Assembly (NCBI GenBank): GCA_013115135.1
Contig: JABANP010000156.1
Span: forward strand, 40,119-104,118
Origin: Perkinsus olseni
Taxonomy: Eukaryota; Perkinsozoa; Perkinsida; Perkinsidae
DNA: 64,000 bases
Direction: 5' to 3'
Shown here: one piece after another, positions 1 through 10,342 of the stretch
Layout: each line of letters opens with the position of its first letter
Numbering within the stretch: the stretch's first letter is position 1
Notes under the pieces: generated by a model
The model's database searches: none
The model's input: the letters and a program-made list of their open reading frames with translations, nothing else
Told to the model about the DNA's origin: nothing
Translations under genes and position numbers: made by a program

Positions 1-1774
1 GCGCACGACTATGGAACCTAAGCTCGCCTGGTAGGAGTATCTTCTCCGCGGCCCGATCGATTCGCGACACGAGCTCTTTCCCCAATGTCACGCGAGATCG
101 CGGACGGTTGCCGGGGATTTTAATGATCGATACACTTAGTGTGTCGAGGGAAAATCCAATCTAGTCCGCTGCGGGAACAGCCGTGTGTGTGCGTACGGCA
201 CAGCGCGCGTCACAGATGATTCCATTAGTGAATGACACACATTGTGTGTCGAGCGAAAATCCTAGGCAGTCCGCTTCAGGAGACAGCTGTGTGCTTGCAT
301 GCAGGAGAGTGGGCGTCACCGCCGAGGCGTTCAGTGACGAGTCGGTGTCGGACACTCTGTTGTCGGGTGCGACGTCCTTTCTACAACGCGCCGAGCTGAG
401 CCCGCGACTCCCTGTGCGGTTGAGTCTCGCCTCGCTCCACTGCCTCCGTCACTCCTTGCGCCTTGCCCTGGGGGTCGTATCTGGCATACTTCCCCGCTTC
501 CTCGTGCTTCGCCAGGCTGGCGACGCCAGCGGCACGCTGTCACGTTCACGCGCCACTCTGGCAGCCAGAGTCTGGCTTCCCTCCCCCTCGTGCACGATCC
601 GTGCTCTTTTCCTCGGTGCTTGTTCCCTGGTGCCCCCACCTGTACTCGGCTCGAGTAACTTGAGGCTGGGACCGCCATACCTCTGCGGTACGAGAGGTCG
701 TCGACCTCGACCTCAGGTCGAGCATGAGTCACGCTACGGCTCTCTGTGACTCGCCCGAACACGACAGTGTTGTGCGGCCACTACTATCCGCGCGTTGTCG
801 GAGCGTCCTTGGCGCTGCCTTCTAGTCGGTCATCCCGCAACTTCCCAGCTACCCACCACCTGTAGCGACACGACCGCAGGTGCTGTGCATCACCGACAGA
901 TCGTAGGCTGCGGACATCATCAATACCATCCAAGTTGTGATGGTATTCTGACAGTACTTGCAGTAAAATCTACGAACGCTTGGAGCTCGGCATGGGAACA
1001 TTCTCCCCTCCGTCGTGAACTAACCTTTTTATGAAGTGCTCGGAATTCCCAGTCGAAGCCTACACTTGCTCGTTCCCCGTTTCACATCTTTCTAGATGGC
1101 ATAGGGTAATGAGAGAAGCGGATGAAGCAACGCACAAAGACTTTTTGAAATATACTCTCACTCAACTCAAACTCTCTATCGAGGGCCCTTCGGCGAGGGG
1201 ACTTACAAGTCAAGTACGCCTTTCCAAGGCCTATTGTATTTTAGCGCGCGCTGGCGAAATTGATTTTACTAAGGCATATCTTGGCGCCGGTGATCGGTCG
1301 CTCTGCGAAATTGATCTTACTAAACGCGAAATGGTGTGAATCAATTTCTCCTTATAGCGAGGATGAAGAGCAGCCTCCTGATGATGGCACGGGAGAGGAC
1401 TTAAACAGGACTCCTGTTACAGGAGCAGAGATAACGCAAGTGGCAGAGACACGCCAACTTTGCAACAGCGCTCTGTGTTCAACACGACATAGGGTGTCGT
1501 AGTTCTTCGCCTTGTGTTTACGTACACAAGCACGCAGACTCACACAACGCTGCCAACCCTGAAGTTTCCGAGAAAAAGCTCATGCCGGGGTTCGAACCCG
1601 CGACCTTTAGATTTTGAACGGAAGAGGTTTTCATGTGAACGTGATAGGTTAAATTACACAGCTCGTTTCGTTTCATTTTCATAGTAACACCATCGAATGC
1701 ATTGAGTTGACAATTTCAATCAGTATCTTTTCGCGTATCTTCAACCTTGCAAGATTCATGTAGGTTGAGTTTTC
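1..1774. other. Upstream region without a recognisable gene
   Basis: GC-rich first 0.9 kb followed by AT-richer sequence. Short open frames exist on both strands but none shows a recognisable domain, convincing splice structure or paralog in the window. The only structured item I see is the tRNA-like remnant near 1560-1645, listed separately. Confidence 0.5.
1561..1645 (-). repeat. tRNA-like remnant (3' half) followed by a T-run
   Basis: Read on the minus strand, this has a near-ideal TPsiC arm: five-base stem, GGTTCGAACCC core and complementary stem near 1574-1594. It is preceded by an anticodon-arm-like segment and followed about 9 nt later by TTTTT, a typical RNA polymerase III stop. A matching 5' acceptor strand and D arm are not evident. 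I call it a tRNA-derived remnant rather than a working tRNA gene. Confidence 0.45.
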
Positions 1775-2851
1775 ATGGATTCCCTCAATGATATCTCGGA
1801 TGTCTTCCAAGAAGCAACTCGGACGAAAAATGAAATAGATGATCTGCTCGGTCGAATGGAGGAGGCAGGTAGTATCTATGGTCGAAGATAGGGGAGTATC
1901 TTTAGGTTGAAGATAGGAAAGTATCTTTAGCTCGAAGATAGGAAAGTATCTTTAGGTCGAAGATAGGAAAGTATCTTTAGGTTGAAGATAGGAAAGTGTC
2001 TTTAGGTTGAAGATAGGAAAGTGTCTTTAGTTTGACTAAAAACTTCGTGTCCAGTACTCCTGGCCCAGGAGTCCTGCGGTTTAGTATCCCTAGACTGACT
2101 ATGGTTTAGTATCAATAGGTTGATTATAGTGCACCACAGAATATGTGGGGATGTGGTCGTTGGAAGCGTCCAACTCTATCCGTGCCATGAAGTCTCGCCG
2201 CCCCACAGAAAGTTGCAGAAAGTTCGACGAGTGCAAGAAATTTTTTCCGTTAAAATTATCTTCTCGTATGAATTTGTAGAAGGCCAGTCAGAATAGTATT
2301 CTGGGGACGATGAATTAATTCTGAGACTCAGAGTCGATTCTGGAACAGCATCATTTACGTGTAAGAAACAATTCCAGAATCGATTATTCTGAGCTTCAGA
2401 ATTGGGTCATTGAACGTGATCAAGATGGATGCCTATCGAACAAAACGTTTGACTAGGGAAAATGTAGACAACAGCCGACTTTTGCTCAACACGCGTTCGT
2501 AGGCGGTGTTCGACAAAAAGTCGTGAAATTCAAATTCCATTCTGGACCTGCATTCTATATTGTAAAATCAAATCTAGAATCGATTCCTCGTTTCAGAATA
2601 GCTCTATTGAACAGGGGCTCCGTCGAGAACATCTTCTGAGTTGCTCAGGCCTTAGCACGTCTCGAAGTAGCAACCTCAGTACACCGGCCAATCGGCCTGC
2701 CTCTGAGGGAAGCGAAGTTGCAGTACAGCAGCGGATGGCGATGTTGATGCAGCAGCTGGTGAAGTTGACCAACCGTCTTGAGGAGTTGGCAAGAGGACCG
2801 CAGGGAAGCCCTATGTGGCGGAAGAGGGCAGCGAGAATGCGTAGGAAATAG
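1775..2851 (+). CDS. Small coiled-coil protein, two exons
   Basis: Exons 1775-1868 and 2649-2851 join in phase 1 and give a 98-residue protein starting MDSLNDISDVF and ending MRRK. The donor is GCAG|GTAGT and the acceptor GCTCAG|GCC. Residues about 1-31 are acidic and heptad-like. The second exon has a Ser/Thr-rich linker, then a second amphipathic stretch (VQQRMAMLMQQLVKL), then a basic Arg/Lys tail. The whole looks like a small adaptor or subunit of a coiled-coil complex, but I do not recognise a family. The 780-bp intron is unusual because it holds a 25-bp tandem repeat and two copies of a hairpin element seen in other introns. The exon model rests on frame agreement alone, since there is no paralog in the window. 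Confidence 0.55.
1878..2035 (+). repeat. 25-bp tandem repeat, about six units, inside an intron
   Basis: Units read approximately GAAGATAGGAAAGTATCTTT followed by AGGTT, with one or two changes per unit. Each unit contains AAGATA and TATCTT as inverted halves, so the array can form a chain of small hairpins. The TCTTTAGGTTGA part resembles the dispersed TATCTTAGGTYGA motif found elsewhere in the window. Confidence 0.85.
2314..2404. repeat. MITE-like hairpin element, copy 1
   Basis: About 90 bp with inverted ends around CTGAGACTCAGAGTCGATTC and GAATCGATTATTCTGAG separated by an AT-rich centre. It lies in the intron of the coiled-coil gene. Related copies are at about 2526-2600, 50520-50605 and 56044-56118. 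No target duplication could be fixed. Confidence 0.6.
2526..2600. repeat. MITE-like hairpin element, copy 2
   Basis: Second, more degenerate member in the same intron. It has a left arm around ATTCCATTCTGGA, a right arm around TCTAGAATCGATTC and then TTTCAGAAT. It lies about 120 bp after copy 1. Confidence 0.5.
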
Positions 2852-4701
2852 GGAAGGGTTTCGAGTGTCGCTGGAATCTTCTGTGCTCGCGCGACCTTAG
2901 GATGTATCGTGTTAATTATCTAGGGAACCTGAGCTCGGACAAGGGGCAAGTTAGGGGGTGTTCTTCAGATTGTTTTTACACCGTTGTTTCGCGCGTTGTA
3001 TGTTAACGAATATCTTAGGTTGATCCTTGCAGGAGACAGTTATAAATATCTTAGGTTGATCCTTGCAATAGGTAGTTGTATCTCTCTCAGGCGACGACGT
3101 TGATGGTATCAAAGTCTCCACAGATCGTCTGTTAAATCACATTTTTCGTACACGGCAACGAGAGAAGCTTTTCGGCGCCAAAAATTCGACCGAAAACGGC
3201 GAAGATCAAACAGCAGAGTCGCAGTTATTGCGAGAGCGCCAAGCCCTACAGCAAAGCGCGGGGATGCTGGATAGCATCCTGGGGCAGGGTCATGCTACAT
3301 TGGGAAAAATGACGCAACAGAACACAGTTTTGAAGGTAGTACGAATAGGGCGAGGGGTGGTAGTAGGTTATGTACTCATGAAAATTAATAGGAGTACTGG
3401 TTGTAATTACGCTCGACATTGTAACGAAAGAAGGGGGGATTGTAATCAATGTTTGTGTTGGTCGTCGTGTGGCATCGAGAGAAGGGAAGTGGGGTAGTAG
3501 TTGTTGCGTGAGAGGATGGAAAATTTCCTCTGTCGTGAATCTCCGAGCACTCCGAACTCCGGTTTCGGTTGTTTTGCATGTCGGAATCTCCTCGTTAAAT
3601 GGTACTCCTGAATCCAGTACATTGCCTGAGGGCTCGTCACGTAAATCTTCTTACGTTATTACGACTTGTCAACTGCAACGATAGCTCTTTATCTGTGTAC
3701 TGGTGGAAGCAGTAGAATTATTTGTGAACATTCCTGTCGGCGTTCCTGGGGAAGTCTGTGGAGAATGTGGTTATTATGAGTACCGTCATTTCCGCATCGA
3801 CCAACTGGAATGTTTACTCTTGCATAGCTCAGCGGTGATGATGGAATCTTTCTTTGAGTTATCTTCGACGAAGATTTTCTATGATATCCGAGCTTCGGCG
3901 AAAGATTCTTGCAGAAGGCAGGATATCTTTTGCGCACGGTGAAGAATTGTATCGTTACAGTATTTTGAATGATCGATGCAGGATCGAGAGGGATCTTAGG
4001 TCGAAGCATGCTCTTCTCAGGTTGATTACGATTATTCCGGATGCCATTCTTCTTCAGACGACACGGCGTAAGATGTATGACGTCCTGAACGCTGTTGGTC
4101 TGTCGTCAACACTCAGCACGAGTATCGACCGGAGGCAGAGGGTGGACGCCTGGATTGTTCGGGGAGGAATGGTACGAATAATTTCGGACTGTTCGGAGAA
4201 GGAAAATTGGAATAATTTCGTGGCGCGCGGTCAAGTCGGTGATTCTCTGAGAGTGGCGTTGTTCGTAATATAGGGATTCCATGTATCCTCATTTGACGAG
4301 GCAATTTCGTGGCGCGCGAGAATTACGGGAGATCCAATAGCCCAGTCTGCTGCTGTTTTCAGGTCTTCGTTGTGGCCCTGTTTTTCATCCTCTATTGGTT
4401 CCTCCGTGCTGGGAGATGAACCCGATGGAGATGGTGGTTTATACCGCTCTCGGAGAGGGGCTATCGACGCCGTGCCGTCGCCACTGGAATACGCCTGATA
4501 CATTTATCAATATACTGCTGTTCTATTTGGGTTCAGTGGGAGTGGAATTTGGGGACAGCCGTTGCACAATGATGGCTAGAGTTGGCGCATTGATATCTTT
4601 GTCCTCGGTGAGGTTCAAGGGTCGACCTAAGATTCCTTAAGGATAGTGTATGACGCAGTGTCAGTTTAGTTGTAAAAAAGTTTCATTTTCATTGGAGGGA
4701 G
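2852..4701. other. Intergenic region, no gene recognised
   Basis: Open frames are short and overlap on both strands without domain similarity. The motif TATCTTAGGTTGATCCTTGC occurs twice in direct repeat (3011-3030 and 3047-3066). Related motifs are at 3991-4007 and, inverted, near 4610-4630. Nothing else is supported. Confidence 0.5.
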
Positions 4702-6996
4702 ATGACTCGTGGCGTTCCCCTTCGGTCAGTCACTTTTGCTCGGCACTTGTCCATCATCCAGGACGCCTCTTCTAAGAAGACCGGTTGTACTCAATACAGG
4801 GTTCCGGGAGGGGTCCAAGGGCGTATCTTTTATCCGGCAGTATCCGAGGTTGATCATGGGTATAAACAAACTACGTGGTTCACGGATCTCGAAAGATACG
4901 CGTAAGTTGGGAATGGTTCTTAATCGTAACGGGCTTACCATACAGAATTGTCTAGAGCTGATCCAGTCCTCATTAGAGTGGAAATTCGCAGGGCGCTCGA
5001 ACGATGTGGTTTCATCCGACCTTACTGTATCCATCGGACTCCGATGATCGGAGGTTTCTGCTCCGTAAGGTGGTTGCGTCCCTGCGAGAGGGAAATGCTT
5101 CTTATTCTGACTCCCTAGGAGATTCATCAGTTTTCTGAGAGCGAGGAAAATGGCTCGTTTTTTATTGAGACGCCTGAGGAAAGCTATTAGTTTTTAATTG
5201 TTTCCGGATTCCCGAGTTGCAGCCAACGAGTTTGTAATTTCTAAGCGTCGTTGTCGCCGTTCAGGACTGGCCAGTTGGACGTCGGCCGAGCTTTGTTTAG
5301 AAGATCTCGAGTGATGCAGATCGTTGCTTCGATCTTGGAGTGGATGGTGAGGATCATAGCCTATGTTTTGCCGAGGTAACATCTTGCAATCTTGCATCTC
5401 CTTAACGCTGGTCATGTCTTCAGTCGTTTGTTCGTACCAAAGCTGAGCTCGACTTACGACTGTGTGGAACCTGTCGAGGAGGGGTCGCTGCCACTGGTGG
5501 TGTTCTCGCATGGTCTAACTGGAAATGGCGATGAAAACGCTATGCTGTGCTCAGCACTGACTCGTAAGCATGTCGGGAAGCACCTGCCTCTCCATCGGAA
5601 GGTATCCGGTTCGATCCTCTCGCGTGTCGTTCAGGTGAAATTGTCGGAGGTGCTATTGTGGCGGAAGTCCATCATCAGGATGGCTCAGCCTGCGAGGCAG
5701 TGGACGAGGACGGCCACAAAATACCATATATTCCGGTGGGAGCTCTTATCCATGGCGCCCAGGTTCGATCCCCGGTGGCTTGATTTTAGGACCCCATTGG
5801 AAGCCCGGACCCCAGAGATCTTCGGCCTAAACAAGTGCGCCAGCGTGCGAATGAGATGAAGTCGGTGATCGAGTAATACCACAACTTTCGTAATTTATGT
5901 ATGTGAATATCCAACGGTTTCAGATACCTCTGTGCGATCGGGTCCGGTGAGGAGAGCTCGGATCCCTTGCTGAATCGTGTGGCGAGGTTGATCGACCCTC
6001 GTCGTATTATCCCTGTTGGTTACTCCTTTGGTGGTGCTACTGTGGCTGAATATTGTAATAATCGGAAAGAATCTTTGAAGCTCGAGTAATGCCAGCCTGA
6101 TTATGACCTGGTTCTGTTTCATAGTCTACGGATCATGGGCCCATGTGCAGGCCATGGCACAGGATTCGAGCACTCAGTTGGGTACTCCCTCAGTGACAGC
6201 GCGGACTTCAGATTGGCGTTGAGTATCTTTCCGGTCCTGATTGCGCAGTTCTGTCTGTAGGCTCGACCGTTGGTCTGAAGAGGGTTGAGGATAAGTGTGT
6301 GCCGTGCGCGGTATTGATGGACCCTTGGACATACGTTACCCCTAGGGACGGCTCTCAGGGCTTCAACTTCCCTGAGAGGGCGCATAAAGAAGGTATCAAC
6401 GGGCGTTCTGTTTTAGCGGTTAACGGGGATGGTTTAGTATCGAAAGACCCTAGTTCGAATCTGAGTCCCTAACGTTTAAGCAATGTATTCTCGTTCCGTA
6501 TCGAAGGTGACTCTTTCTGTGTACTTCTGGTAACCGGTAGGTGACTGAGAGGTGCGGAATAATTTCGAAACGTATTTTCCTTTGTTGTGCTTCTGCGTTT
6601 CTTACCGCCTGTCTTCCTTGAAGTTGTATGGAGTTGTGGTCAGGAATCCAAACACCGACGCTGATCCTCGGTAGCGAGGAGTTCTCTAAGTACCCCGGTA
6701 TGCGTTCCGCCACTGTGAACTTGCATGATAAGAGCTTGCAACCTGGAAGTCGGCTCAGGGTACGATTTGGCGGAGTTTTGATATGTGCGAATGTGCGAGT
6801 ATTCTAGGTAGTTGATAAGACAAGACATGGTAATTTCATGGAGCTTTGTTTTTGGATGCCGCAGTTCCTCGTGCCAGTCGCGGCTAGGATTGGGTTTTAC
6901 GATAAGAACAACAAATCTGCGAGAGGTGAGCGGGAGGTTCATCATTCTTTAGCGGAGCGAAGTTTTTCTGAACAGGCACGTACTGCAAAATCATAG
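4702..6996 (+). CDS. PAF-acetylhydrolase-like secreted/cytosolic lipase, copy 1 (9 exons)
   Basis: Exons 4702-4901, 5265-5375, 5424-5563, 5635-5735, 5790-5872, 5924-6054, 6261-6392, 6644-6759 and 6808-6996 give about 400 residues. The features match the platelet-activating-factor acetylhydrolase family (alpha/beta-hydrolases that cleave short sn-2 acyl chains from phospholipids). Near residue 55 there is a GRIFYP strand. The oxyanion segment is PLVVFSHGLTG, followed by VHHQDGSAC. The nucleophile elbow GYSFGG has Ser about 246, acid LMDPW has Asp about 276, and TRHGNF has His about 345. No clear signal peptide is visible. Introns are 48-363 nt and two of them (5564-5634 and 5736-5789) are tRNA-like. 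Exons 1-7 have exactly the lengths of copy 2. The C-terminus is shorter (400 versus 441 residues) because the last exon reaches a stop that copy 2 lacks, so it may be truncated. Confidence 0.85.
5564..5634 (+). repeat. tRNA-like mini-intron (lipase copy 1, intron 3)
   Basis: A 71-nt GT-AG intron, itself of tRNA length, with the B-box-like core GGTTCGATCC at 5608-5617 and an upstream CCTGCCTCTCCATCGGAAGG anticodon-arm-like stretch. The equivalent intron in copy 2 is more complete. The pairing expected of a functional T stem is broken. Confidence 0.6.
5736..5789 (+). repeat. tRNA-like mini-intron (lipase copy 1, intron 4)
   Basis: A 54-nt GT-AG intron whose centre is a TPsiC-arm-like CCAGGTTCGATCCCCGG (core at 5762-5771). 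It is conserved at the same position in copy 2, so it predates the duplication. Confidence 0.6.
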
Positions 6997-9900
6997 CGTC
7001 GATCGCTAATTTCATTTTTCTGAATACGTCCTCTCACGCCCACAGTGCGTTGGTGTCGAAAAAAATTGAGGAAATACCAAGTGAGAGCAAGATGAGCAAG
7101 AGGGACAATCTAAAGGAGTAAACTTCGTTATTGCTCACTTGAACATGATGCCAAGATTTCAAGCGGTGTTTTATAGCTTGTAATGGTTGGCCTTCGTTCG
7201 TGGTGTTGTTTTGCACCCGATGGTTTTGTTTTACGGCGATAATCTTCAGTCTTGTTTTCCGTCACGAATGTTCAGCTGAGTTGGCGTGTGGTGGTCTTGC
7301 CATTGGGAGGGTCTGGCGTATTGGCACCATGAGTGATCATTGTGTGCAGGGCTGAGAGAACGGGAGAAAGGAGTGCGGAAAATGAAGTCCGTGGACTTGG
7401 AACCTGGAAGCTCCACTTGTCGCGAAAACTTTTAATGTGTAACCTGCGCGTCTTAGCCTGTGATGACGATCAGTCTGGAAGTATAAGAGAACCCGTGCAA
7501 CAGTTCCAAGATTTGATCGAACTCTCGTATCGCGGTTAGTGATTCCACTTGGTAGAATCTACTGCCAAGTTGGTAACCTATCAAAATCCGTTCAAGGTCG
7601 GTGGAGAGATGCTTAAGTAGCACTAGGTTGCGAATTGCCTGAAAGCTCTTCGAGAGAACCGTCATTGCACTTCCGATATTGTCAAATTGACACTGTCAGG
7701 GTGACCTCTGAATTTTCGCAGATGACTTGATTCGAGGAAGGTTGTCGGCGCGTAAAGGCGGACTGAAGAAGGCGTTTTGCAGTACCGAAGTAACGAAGAT
7801 CAAGAAGTCTCCAAGGTAAGCTGCCGTTTGAAAGGTTCCTGGTGCTGGTCTGCCTCCGGAATTTGCCACTGCGGGCGGGTGGAGAAGGTAGCGAAAAATC
7901 GTAGACGGGCGGTCGCGGAGCGCGACCGTAGTTCATGCTAATTTTAGAGGGATGAATGTCCAGCACAGCGGTCATCCATCTCGGTAAAATGCTCGCGCTA
8001 GTGTCGTCTCGGTCCTCTTGTGTCGGCACCGCGCGCATCGTGCGCTGGTTGCGTCTTTCGTGCATTGTGCAATGTGCATGTTTCTTCTCTCTAGCTTGTT
8101 CATGTGCCGGCTCACTGTTCCCCTTTGTGGAAGGGTAGCTCTCGCCGAGTTTCTTTTTTCCGAGCCAATTCGTCAGTTCGTGGTTCCGAGCCAGCGTAGG
8201 GCCTGTTAGTCCCTTCGCCGTGTTCGGCACAAGGGCTCGCAGAGGCTCCCCCATCCTTGCGTACGCAGCGCACTCACTGCTCCTCAGCTCAGACGTCCCC
8301 TTGGAAGTCGCTGGTCTCGTTCGGGTCAGTGGCTTCGGCTTCAGCCACCTACCCGCGTGTAGGTCGCAGCCTGCGGCGGTGTGGGCGTCTGGTCTCCGGA
8401 GTCGCTAGGCCCCGAGGTTCTACCCCCCCCCCCTCGGCCTAGCGCGGCGCGTTCAAGGATGATCTACGTTCAGCTCCGTGATCCGCACTCTCCCAAGGCA
8501 GAGGATCCGGGTCTGGCACGTTAGCGAGCGTTTTACTCGGAAAATTCGAACCCTTAATTCTTAATTCTCCTTCCTTCATTCTTGCGTGTCTTTCTCGGAG
8601 GAAATCGATCGTTGCTCTCTACTAGCAGGCCTACGTGTAGTCGTCTACTTCCTCTTGTTTCGGTCTGTGGGAGACAGCTAAGTTGTCATAGCGTATCTTG
8701 CCTTTCTTTCCGAGAGAAACGTTGCCGGCTGCGCGGAGGCTACGAGTCGTACTTTAACGGCTTGCAGTCTTCAGGGTTAGTATCTGTTGTATTGCAGCAG
8801 TCTCTCGCTTTGAGTATTCAACTGGCGATTGGATATTGCTGACTTTGAGATGCATGATCATCATGCACCAGCTTCGGCCGAGCTACGATTATTTTGCTAG
8901 TGTTATCCGTTCGAGTGTTCGAGTGCTGAGCCAGCTCACGGGATTCTGAGATGCTCTCGGGTTGGGACTAGATGAGGACCTGGGGTGGATGAGGAAGCGT
9001 CACCGTAGACCAATTGGACCGTTGGAACGGGTAAGCTGCCGTTCAGCACCGTTTTCAACGCTCGGAGTATCTTGGGTGACTACGGGTTTCTCCTCCTGCG
9101 GCCGAGACGCTCACTCGATCTCTCCTCAACTCAACAAGTGGGCGGTAGCAGCGCCGCGCTGCAGGATGCAGCGAGTCTCTGCCCAGTGAAATGGGCTCCT
9201 GTGCTCGAGCTGTAATTCATCTACGTTGATCTAATTCACCTACGTTGCTCAATGACGTCGCCGAGCGGCGGTCGCTCGAATCACAGGTGGTGATCGGCGG
9301 GTGGTCAGAGCTCCTGCGGCATACGCATTGGGGCAGGGGTTCAGACTTGATATTCGCCACTTGAGACAGACACTTCCATAAGACCCAGCGTGTTGGGAGG
9401 GTTATGGCGTGTTCATGTCTCTGTCCACATTCTCCTGGGCGTTCACAGTGGTTTGCCGTATCACGGTATTGAACCTTCGCTGACGGTATCAACTTGGGAC
9501 GGAGATTCAAGCGAACCAAAGCAAATGAGTCGGTGATACACAACGTGGGTGACGTCTGGTCTGGGATGGTTTCCGACATCGTCTTCACGGAGCTTTCAAA
9601 GGTTGTGGGGGCTGCGGAGAGAGGCTCGTCAAACTACGTGAGGAACAGCACCTACACAAATCAACACTGCCTTCAAGACACCAGGAACAAGTTGTTCGTG
9701 AGTCGCATCGCGCGAACCGCATCGAGTGCCATATGGGGGATCCGTTCTGAGGGAGAAAATATGAATAAACAGGGTGAGGAGGGACGAGATGCATGACTCC
9801 GAATCGAGGTGTGTTTCTATTCTTGCTCTTGAGTTGAAACTTTCGGTGGAAACGGGATGGTCTAGTTGTGTACATTTTTGAGAGGCTCTTTTGACAGTGT

Positions 9901-10229
9901 AAAATCCGAGGGAACTTCACCGCCGAAATGGCGCTGGCTGTCCTTCCGATGGTTCTAGGTTGCATCTTATATCATGTGCAGCTATTTAAGCTGGGGTTCT
10001 CTGCTTGAATTAAGGAGTGGAGGGATCGTCTCTCCTTCAGATAGATGAGTGCCCGCCAGGGACTCCCTAGAATGCACCGAGGCTTGCCTTTATCGGGGAA
10101 GGTTGACGTCTTCGTCTTCGTCCGGTATGAACCTTCGGAGAATCTCTGGCAGAGATTAAGAGGAAATGACTGTTCAGTATTGGCTGTTGAAAGAACGTTT
10201 GAATTCATAACAGCGATCTTCCGAGTTTC
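6997..10229. other. Intergenic region, no gene recognised
   Basis: The first 200 bp resemble the last coding exon and 3' flank of lipase copy 2, so decayed coding sequence may extend past the copy 1 stop. The rest (7.3-10.2 kb) has several ORFs of 60-190 codons on both strands, GC-rich around 7.7-8.5 kb with an 11-C run near 8420. None shows a domain or paralog. I see no RNA gene here. Confidence 0.45.
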
Positions 10230-10310
10230 GCCAAAGAATTGCTTCTCTTGAAGTTGAACCAATTCGAACTCGTTTATGCCTGGCGGAGTAGATTTGGTGT
10301 GGATTAGTTT
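10230..10310 (+). pseudogene. Decayed HAD-gene last exon
   Basis: The stretch starting AATTGCTTCTCTTGAAG near 10237 matches the final exon of the HAD gene at 14323-14409, including the encoded ASLEVNPNS-type segment and the following PGVADL region, with several indels. It sits just upstream of lipase copy 2. It shows that HAD fragments were carried along in earlier duplications. Confidence 0.55.
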
Positions 10311-10342
10311 GTTCGTGATAAAGTTTGCTTCTTTTGAGGGCG

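Noticed and set aside
183..749. 188-codon plus frame and overlapping 143-codon minus frame
   Set aside because: GC-rich sequence gives long chance frames on both strands. No domain, splice context or paralog.
1878..2035. CRISPR array
   Set aside because: The units are directly adjacent without unique spacers, and the genome is eukaryotic.
6055..6260. Extension of lipase exon 6 through GTAATAATCGG
   Set aside because: It gives a stop or shifted frame in copy 2. Splicing at GTAATAAT to GTAG|GCTCG keeps phase and family spacing in both copies.
7682..8254. 190-codon minus-strand frame
   Set aside because: Composition looks random, plus-strand frames overlap it, and no signal or motif is seen.
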